From Uloborus plumipes (Eukaryota; Arthropoda; Arachnida; Araneae; Uloboridae), in contig JAXGGA010003924.1 of assembly GCA_038373865.1 (NCBI GenBank), forward strand, positions 1 to 64,000: 64,000 nucleotides of DNA, given 5' to 3'. This document shows, piece by piece, positions 56,475 to 64,000 of the stretch. The notes under the pieces were generated by a model. It did no database searches, had not been told where the DNA came from, and saw nothing but the letters and a program-made list of their open reading frames with translations. The number at the start of each line of letters is the position of its first letter. Position 1 is the stretch's first letter. Position numbers and translations under genes: made by a program.

Positions 56475-56648
56475 TAGTCGAGCCCGCTTATTAGAATATC
56501 AGATAAAAGAATATCCCGCTTAATATAATGTATTTTCAATGTAACAAACCGTTGTAATGTATTATTTTGATCCCGGATAATGGAATATCCCGCTTATTAA
56601 AATATTTTTTTGTGGCAAAATGGCTATTCCGTTAAGCGGGTTCGACTG
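56475..56648. mobile_element. pogo/Tigger-type MITE, 174 bp
   Basis: TA flanks (56473-56474 and 56649-56650). Inverted ends TAGTCGAGCCCGCTTATTA and the complement of CAGTCGAACCCGCTTAACGG. GAATATCCCGCTTA recurs inside near both ends. The CAGTCGAACCC-GCTTA pattern with TA target suggests a pogo/Tigger-type element. It differs from the 49263 element. Confidence 0.75.
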
Positions 56649-56650
56649 TA

Positions 56651-57804
56651 GTAGAGAATTAATGTAGAATAACTGTTTACACATGCAGCTTTTGTCAATT
56701 TGAAAACAGCAAAAAAAAAAACAGGTGGTGCAGTATATAAAGGGGACGTCACGACCTGAAGGTTCAACTAAACACATCTTTTTTATGTCACGTGAAAAGT
56801 AATAATAATATGCAATTTTTTCCCCTTCCAGTTCCATTCTTTATCGGTGACTGAAAGTGCAATAATTACCGCTCAATCGAAATTCTATTTAGAATATAGA
56901 CCCTGACGTTGTCACGATCTATTGGGCATCATGTAAAATACCACCAGGAATGATGCGCCAGTTGGGCAGCGGAAGCACCCAAGCGTCAAATGACAAGCAT
57001 GTGGTTGAGGTTTGCCTGGATTTTAGGGGGGGGGGAGTCCCAGATCACGTAAGTGGAGTATCTTTGGGAAGAATCCATTGGTGATGTATGGATTCATTAA
57101 TGACGCTGTAGGGGTCAGCTATTATGGAAGAAGGGGCGGAGTCGAGGGTCTGTTTTGCTAACGGTTCTCTTAAGGGTTGCTGTAATGGATTAAGCGAAGT
57201 AAGAGAACCCGAGCAGCTATTGGGTAAGTGTCGCCATTATTGCGAATCATAAGATAATTTATAACAAAGTGATTAGGTATACTTTTTTTATAGTTCAGTT
57301 ATAAGAGAGCTTCAAATACAACCAACTCGAGCTAATGATGCAATGTACGTTTCTCGATGACCTTTTGATTTTCACAGCAAGTTCTTTTTTTCAGACAAAA
57401 GTTTTTTTTTTTACTAATTTTTGAACTTTGATCTGCAAAAAGTCATTTTTACATCAAATAGTTTGTATTCACTGTTTTGAATGCAGTGGACTTATAATAA
57501 AAACATTGTAAATGTAAATTTACTAATTACAAACGATAGTGTAAACTCATATCTGATAATGACGAATTATCTAAACTACTAAAATTTATGCAGAACTGTC
57601 TATGTATTTGTCTGTTTGATGCCTCACCTACAAGAGTACTACTGGGAATAAAAAAAAAGCAAATGAGGTACCGAAAATGTGGAAATTTTACGAAAAACTC
57701 ATTTTACCCGGTCTGACAGTTGTATTACTTTAATTAGAAAAGATATCAACTGAAGAGTGAGTTAACATTATCTCTCTATTAGCATTCTTTAGTTTAAAAA
57801 AAAC
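56651..57804. other. Sequence without a recognised gene, partly GC-richer
   Basis: About 56890-57230 is relatively GC-rich with a G-run at ~57027-57037; no frame or RNA fold stands out. The rest is AT-rich. Confidence 0.4.
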
Positions 57805-58285
57805 TATCACTTATGCTTACAAGCCAAATCGACACTAATAATACAATAAGATTCGATCCGATCTGTCAACTAGACCTGAAAACACAGTACATTTATTTTC
57901 ACCACAAGAAAAAACTGCTTCTGAAGATAAAGGAAACTGAATCGAAAGAAGTATTTACATTTGATATGAAAATTTAATTGGAAATAAAAAAGCTGATCAC
58001 TTATGCTTACGAACCAACTCAACTCTTATAATACAATAAAATTCAACTCGATCGGTCAACTAGACCTGAAAAAAATGCAAATTTATTTTCACCACAAGAA
58101 TATATCTACTTCTGAAGATAAGCGAAACTAAATGTGAGTAAGTATCGCAAGAAATTTATTAACATGTAATACTAAAATCTAACCGAAAAAAGAAAATCTG
58201 ATCCTTTATGTTTACGAAACCATATCGACTCTCACAATACAATAAGATTCAATCCGATCCGTCAACTAGACCTGAAAACAGTAAT
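57805..58285 (+). repeat. ~190-205-bp tandem repeat, about 2.4 copies
   Basis: Units start ATCACTTATGCTTACAAGCC (57805), ATCACTTATGCTTACGAACC (57996) and ATCCTTTATGTTTACGAAAC (58201). Shared blocks: ACAATAAGATTC, GTCAACTAGACCTGAAAA, ATTTATTTTCACCACAAGAA. The third copy ends near 58285. Confidence 0.8.
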
Positions 58286-58540
58286 TCAAAACTGAATTAA
58301 CTTTCGCAAGCTGCCGTATTCTGTTTTCAGCGAGGCGTGCCCAACGGGGCTTGGCTCCAGCGCGACATCTGGGAGTAGCAGCTTGTGATGATAGCTCGCT
58401 TTTACTCCCAAAAGCCATGCTTGGCTGGTCTCGCTGAGGTGTTACAGCCCGAACTTTGACTGACGCGAAAAAATGGATAGTGTGCGAGCTATCTGATACT
58501 AGACAATACCGAGCCAGCAAATGGTCTGACCTTATGAACT
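58286..58540. other. GC-richer island between two tandem arrays
   Basis: It is clearly less AT-rich than the surroundings, with several CpG dinucleotides and an open minus-strand frame of 99 codons (58266-58565) lacking any recognisable domain. Gene fragment, control region or old repeat cannot be told apart here. Confidence 0.3.
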
Positions 58541-59530
58541 CGAAAAAACGGAGCAAAGTGCTCATGATGTATTTATTCCCCCTTCCCTCTGACTTTTGAA
58601 GTAATATATTGCATCTTTTAGCGATGCTTGGAGCATGTGGAATATTGAGTTCACGCTATGGGTACCTCATCGCACCATACTATGAACGGGGAGACAATCA
58701 TATGGGTGAGGGGTCATATGGGGGTGCTTAATTTTGACATGATTATCGTGCGCGCTGAAGGTTTCTCGCAGAAGGCGAAGGTTTCGGATTGTATTGTTTT
58801 GGCTATCTGCCATTGCGACAGAAATATGTTAAAACAAGTTTGCTTACGAATATATGATAGATACTGTTTTATATTAAGATACCTATTTCCAACATTTTTG
58901 GTTGCGAATATTTTTACACATAAGTTAGACGGGTTGACTTTACACGAAGGTAAGAAATTATTCTAAAGGCATGTCAACAAGCTGATAGATCAATAAATTA
59001 CTAAGAATAATTATTTTCTGAAAAAACGTAGCAAAGTGCTCATGATATACTTATCCCCCTTCTCTTTGACTTTTTCAGTAATATATTGCATCTTATAGCG
59101 ATGCTTTGGGCATGTGGAATATTGAGTTCACACCATAGGTACCTCATCGGGGAGACAATCATATGGGTGAGAGGTCATATAGGGGTGCTTAATTTTGACA
59201 GTTATCGTGCGCGCTGAAGGTTTCTTCTCGCAGAAGGAGAAGGATCTGGATTATATTGGTTTGAATATCTGCTATTGCAGCACAATTTCGAAGCCTCAAA
59301 AAAAAGGACATCTTTCTGTTATTACTGGGATTAGATGTCTTACTCTTAATCTGAGGCGATGATATGTAATTTTGCATACGTAGGTATGAGACATGTTTTT
59401 GTATTACGATACTTAAAGCCAGCATTTTTTGGTTGTGATTCTTTTTACACATAGGTAGACTTTTCACGAATTATAAGAAATTATTCTGAAAGTGTTTCAA
59501 TAAGTAGATAGACCCATCAATTACTGGGGA
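58541..59530 (+). repeat. ~478-bp tandem duplication
   Basis: CGAAAAAACGGAGCAAAGTG at 58541 recurs as CTGAAAAAACGTAGCAAAGT at 59019. The match continues through TATTGCATCTT, GGAATATTGAGTTCAC, GGAGACAATCATATGGGTGA, TATCGTGCGCGCTGAAGG and the ATTATTCT-AAAG end. The second copy has small deletions (e.g. CACCATACTATGAAC is missing). The 102-codon frame at 58658 is not preserved in the second copy, so it is probably not a gene. Confidence 0.85.
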
Positions 59531-62330
59531 TAATTATCTTTCAGAATAGAGTGCAGGTCAAAATAGAAAATAATATTTATTGATAAATGGATGATTATTT
59601 GTAAGAGATGAAATTTGCTCGCCTTAGCGGAAATTGAAAAGTTAGGGCTGGTTCTTATGTGAGCGCTGCTGTTTCAATGATATTTATGTAGAAGAAAGGA
59701 TTTGGAACAGCACAGCCTTTGCTAAACGGGCAGTACTAAATAATGATTTCTAATATTGTATTTGGGACAACGTGCTTCTAGGAAAAACTTGCCCAAATCC
59801 AATCTGTTATTGATATTAATAATAGTAATGAAAAAAGAAACTGGATTACTTTGGTATTGTTTATTATTTTGATTTTACTTTTCATACTCATATCAGATTT
59901 ATTGAGGCAAAGTCTTGTTGATCAGAATTCATCTGTTATTTTAATAGTCTAGTTGGGTCCCTTATAGATTATGCCTCAGCTATTTAGGACTTCAGTGAAG
60001 AATATTTTACAATTCATATTGAAATAATTCAAAATAATTTTCTTGTGTACCTTAAACTTAAATTTTTGTATCCTTAAAATAGAAATGTATCATGTGAACA
60101 CATGAGCAGCTGCGGAGTACTCTAAAAACTAATTCCTTAAAAAGTTCTCAATTGCAACCTGATTGACAATCAAGTAAAATGCTCTTTATCAAAAGTCACA
60201 TTAGTTTCAAATATCGTGCTTATAATGCAACGTAGTTCAACATAGTCCCTCTAAATCAAGTACATGTAATACTGCTCATAATTCTGCAGTCTGTAAGTTT
60301 TATAAATTATGTAACGAAAATTCTAAAAATATTGATATTTTTAATGTGCAGCCCCGTTCAACTATAACTTTGAAAATGTTTTTAACTCTTATTGATTTTT
60401 TTTTATTTTTTGCTCTTCAATGTCTGTCCCACATCTTCTACACTGGGGGACTTTGCTGCCTGGTTGAAGATTAATAATGCATTAAGATTATTATTATAAT
60501 TATATAAATGACGTCCTTGAAATTTATGAACCCGAAAAATGTAGTCTCATGTTTAAACAATAGCTATGGGGGAACTATTTTGTTTTCTTTTATTATTTTG
60601 CCGTCCTTCTGGTGATAAACAACACATTAAGGCAGAATTATCAATACATATTTTGCATAATGGAAGATAAATGGTGAGCGTAAAACCTCTTCCTTGATTT
60701 ATGAATTGAAACTACGCTACAATTCACTTCCCGAAGCATGAAATAGTGTGAAATTGAAAAGCAAGCCGGCATCATTTATCGTGAGCAAATCTTAAAATAA
60801 GGGCATCCCCCGAGACTTAAAAAAGAAACAATTTCCAAGACAGAGCAAAGAAAAAGAATTACGCTTTCTTTTTCTTCCCTCTCCGATCCATACGTCTGGG
60901 AGAAGTAAGAAGAGAAACTCTACACTAGACAAAAGAGCGAGAAGAGCACTTTCTTGCGAGGAAAAAAAGAGGCATCTTTGATCAATCTTGTAACTTCAAT
61001 GCCGAAATAAGGGGAATGCTCGCTTCTGTTTGACTGGAAAATTGGCTTTTATCCGAAAAGATGAAGCTACAGAGAAATAACGCGGCTCTTATTTTCCCTG
61101 TGATTGGGTCCCCATTTGAGCTTCATCGCACTGGGATTTTCTTGTCGTTAAAGAAATCACAACTGAAAGGGAATTTTAGAAATCGGGTATCTAAGTCCGT
61201 CTCTATCTCATCTCATACACATAGCTGAAGATTGGCTCATTTCTTACAATAATTCAAATTGAAAATTCTGAAATCGACTGCTGAGATTAAGGACGAATGA
61301 AGGAATGAGAAATTTTATTTAAAGATTCTTAAGATATTTTTCATTTAGTTATTTCTTTCTCTCATCTCTCGTTATCTCTTTCTCTCACTTACACAAGATT
61401 GACAATTTGCTACTTTTCCCCTCAAAGTCCGTTTCAAAATGCAAAGTGAAACTGAAAGGCAAAACCTAACCTCGATGTTAAAAAGTGTAATCGTTTGAAT
61501 TTTCATAGACGAATCTATCGTATATATAAACACAATAGTTGAAGGATAAACATTACAAGAGCAATTTAAAAAATACACACGCTCGCACATGTATATGTAC
61601 TTCAAAAATGTATCTTTGAAACACATATGTATGCTTCCGCAAAATACCAATGTTTATTTTTAGTCAGTAGTTTTTTAAGTAAAACTTTTTCCAATTCATC
61701 TGAAGCTATCAAGAGCACAGTTATTTAAAATGAAGAGATTGAGCTCTAACTTCATAACTAATTAAATTGCTACTTGTCAGTTGTATGAATGGAAGCTTGG
61801 CAAATGAACCATTAACTAAACCAAAAAACCCGCAAGAAAAAAAGCAATATGATCTCTCAGTAGACCTACGACAAAAAGTGAAGGGGGAAAAAAATCCCGA
61901 TTTGTTTCAATAGTTCCAGCTATTTTTAAAATCACGACATCCAGACTTAAGCAGAAATAAAATCCTTGCCTTGTTCATGCGCAAAAGTTTTTTTTTTTTT
62001 TTTTCAAAATATATTATAAGTGATGTTTATTCATTTATAAACTTTAAAAATTTACACCTTTTGTTGGAACTACACACTCACAGAATACTACAGCACCTGC
62101 GTTCTTTTACAGCTTTAACTTTTGAAATAAAAAGTAGTTTTTGGCTGTATTCTAGTAATTAAAATAGTTTTACAAAATTGAAAAATTACGTGTACATTGT
62201 TATTTGACAAATTCTTGAACGCATTCCTGAAACTCCGTACATATAATATATTTTGGTTAAAATATTTTCCGTTTATCTTTTCAAAAACTTCCTATCCTTA
62301 AAATTACTAACTAATCTTAAAATCTTAGAT
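59531..62330. other. AT-rich stretch with no recognised gene
   Basis: About 60750-61250 is somewhat GC-richer and purine-rich. An imperfect hairpin (AAAGAAAAAGAATTACGCTT-TCTTTTTCTT) lies near 60848. No coding, RNA or element boundary is supported. Confidence 0.4.
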
Positions 62331-62535
62331 GAAGGGCCAGGGGGGGGAAAGATGAAAGTGACCAAAAAGCGATTTCGAGAAAAACGAAGAACAAAGTTTG
62401 ATTTATCGTAGCTCCTTATGTAGTTTTTCGAGCTTTCATGCACATTTCGGTCGCTTCTCATTTTTTCCCCCTTGTTGTTCTATATCTCAAAATTGACGAA
62501 AAAGTGACTTTCATCTTTTTCCCCCTTGACCCTTC
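62331..62535. mobile_element. ~205-bp hairpin MITE, GAAGGGCCAGGGGG ends
   Basis: The inverted ends begin GAAGGGCCAGGGGGGGAAAG and the complement of GAAGGGTCAAGGGGGAAAAA, both continuing GATGAAAGT. AGAT lies on both sides (62327-62330 and 62536-62539), a possible 4-bp target duplication. No coding. Confidence 0.7.
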
Positions 62536-62539
62536 AGAT

Positions 62540-64000
62540 ATTCCAAGTGTTTAAGTTCATCCAGTTTGCTGAAATGCTATTTATATTTCGTATCTTGTTA
62601 TACGTGAAATCATTAACACTTTATAAATTAATTTGGACAATATTTCAGTTTTCTGAAATGTCTTCACGTTTCTTTGAATTCAAAAGAGAAAGAAAGAAAG
62701 AGGATTAAAAAAGCTCTAGATGGATATTTCTAGAGCTGCGTAATACTAAAATACGTTGATTTCCTTCATCAATTCAACCTTTTTCAAGTTCCTCATTTCC
62801 TGTTGACAATCATTTCAGCGTAATTTACCTTTCAACGACGGCACTCTCATTTATTTAGTTATTACCGATAACATAAGATATTTACATTCACAGAATGCTG
62901 TAAAAGAAAAACGAAGTCGTCTTCTATCACACATGAATGTTTATGAATTACCGAATCGGCACCTCTTTGATAACTGACAACTACAGAAACGATGAAAAAT
63001 AAATTGCTGATCCTGATACTATAAAAAGGATTCCATAGGAAATAAAGTTTTTCATGTTTATGTTTCTTTCAGTGGAAAAATAAGAAATAAAGAACTTTAT
63101 CATCCTTGCTAATCAGAGAAACATTATCGAAACTTACTAAATAAAATAACATAAAATAAAAAGTGTAGAGCTTAGTAGAAGAGTAATACAATGTGATAAA
63201 ATGGTGCGGAGGAAGAAAGTTTTATTGCTGATTTGTAAAGAAAATCAGCCTAAACGCATATGGCTTTCATTTTCTTTTTTTTTTTTTTCCTCAGATTCTC
63301 ATAACACTAAGAAGCAATTTTTTAAAGAAGTTTTGTTTCTGAATCGACGGGACTGATTTCTATTTGAATAAGTAACAAGTATGTAAAATGAATTTGTTAT
63401 ACCAAACTTTGCTTTCGTAGCTGCCAGAGTCGAATCAGAATAGCTGCAACCGATAATTTTTGTTTTGCCCCAAAAATTTTGATTTTGTGTGATCAAACTC
63501 CATTAGTAGCAATACATTTCTCTCATATTATCTTAAAAGAAAAGTCATCATGCCCCGTTATAAGGGGGAAAATGACAAATAATTTTATTTTTGAAAAATT
63601 ACTAGATATGTCATAAAATTTTCAAACAATTTGCATGTCAATCCTTTTATTAATTAAGATATCTCAAGAATTTTAAATTAAAGTATGAATTTACATTTTT
63701 TAACACTCGAGAAAAACAAAAACTTAAGATCGTCATCTTGCTCCGTGTTTCCCTACTTAAAAGTTTTGATTTATCTGTGTTTATAGTTTTTTTTTTTTTT
63801 TTTAATATCATTGGACCGTTCCAAATTTTTTAGTTTAGACGCATTTTGTGAGATCAAATAGGTTGATCTGAAGAGTTTGCGATGTGGAGAAATATTCCAT
63901 GTTAAAAGGGGTTTTTCATTAATGATGTCCCCTGTTTTTGACCTATTCAATCCCCTCCTCTTTTGTCACTAATAAGTGTCACAATTAAAGTTACCCCTCC
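62540..64000. other. AT-rich end of the window
   Basis: A perfect 9-bp stem AGCTCTAGA/TCTAGAGCT with an 8-base loop lies at 62712-62737. T-runs occur near 63277 and 63788. No gene is recognised. Confidence 0.4.

Noticed and set aside
58658..58966. 102-codon plus-strand frame
   Set aside because: It lies in a 478-bp tandem duplication and the second copy does not preserve the frame.
1..64000. A bacterial-type defence, biosynthetic or other multi-gene system
   Set aside because: No host gene cluster was found on either strand; the coding content is transposon-derived.

Overview
The window looks like nuclear DNA of an animal, most likely an arthropod and possibly a chelicerate. It is AT-rich, with long homopolymer runs and microsatellites, no bacterial-style operons, and no host gene I can name. 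Nearly everything recognisable is transposable element, from a still-open mariner to badly decayed fragments. The arthropod/chelicerate assignment is an inference from the element mix (Tc1/mariner, CR1-like LINE, hAT-like, TTAA-flanked and pogo-like short elements) and rests on no host gene.

Layout. 1-1136 is unassigned. 1137-5601 is a foldback element with ~0.85-kb inverted arms, interrupted by a Tc1 copy (2975-4506) whose transposase carries one frameshift and one stop. 6178-7593 is a second Tc1-like copy with near-perfect ends, disabled by one frameshift and one stop. 8660-9425 holds two decayed Tc1 transposase fragments arranged head to head. 11213-13091 is a precise tandem pair of ~937-bp non-autonomous elements sharing ATAA junctions. 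13569-14059 resembles a solo LTR. 14454-15707 has two inverted copies of a ~300-bp MITE carrying CRE-type palindromes. 16959-18453 is a 'TTTACTGTAAAA' MITE split by another repeat; an intact relative lies at 54484-54893. 22534-23330 is a hAT-like non-autonomous element. 28195-28640 is the C-terminal end of a LINE reverse transcriptase. 30904-31580 is a ~278-bp tandem repeat.

33902-35188 is a mariner with an uninterrupted 351-aa DD34D transposase, the best-preserved DNA transposon here. 35476-38695 is the most unusual locus: a 3.2-kb element with ~0.55-kb inverted ends and a near-perfect 8-bp target duplication. It encloses the broken remains of a transposase-like protein family that I recognise only as widespread and uncharacterised, and it is itself hit by a TTAA-flanked short element. 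Five TTAA-flanked non-autonomous elements of at least three families lie between 32 and 54 kb. 44661-47790 is a 5'-truncated CR1/L2-type LINE on the minus strand with an open 966-codon ORF2 (endonuclease plus reverse transcriptase) and the tail of an esterase-type ORF1. The last 15 kb hold two pogo/Tigger-type MITEs, two tandem duplications (57.8-59.5 kb) and small hairpin MITEs.

Interaction. The mariner and the CR1-like LINE are the only elements here whose coding potential is largely preserved. The other DNA elements are non-autonomous or dead and would need enzymes from elsewhere. Insertion order can be read at several sites: Tc1 into foldback arm, TTAA-element into the 3.2-kb element, TTAA-element into a hairpin arm, and one repeat into the CACTG-ended MITE. 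The rest is AT-rich sequence, possibly intronic or intergenic, with two weak exon candidates.
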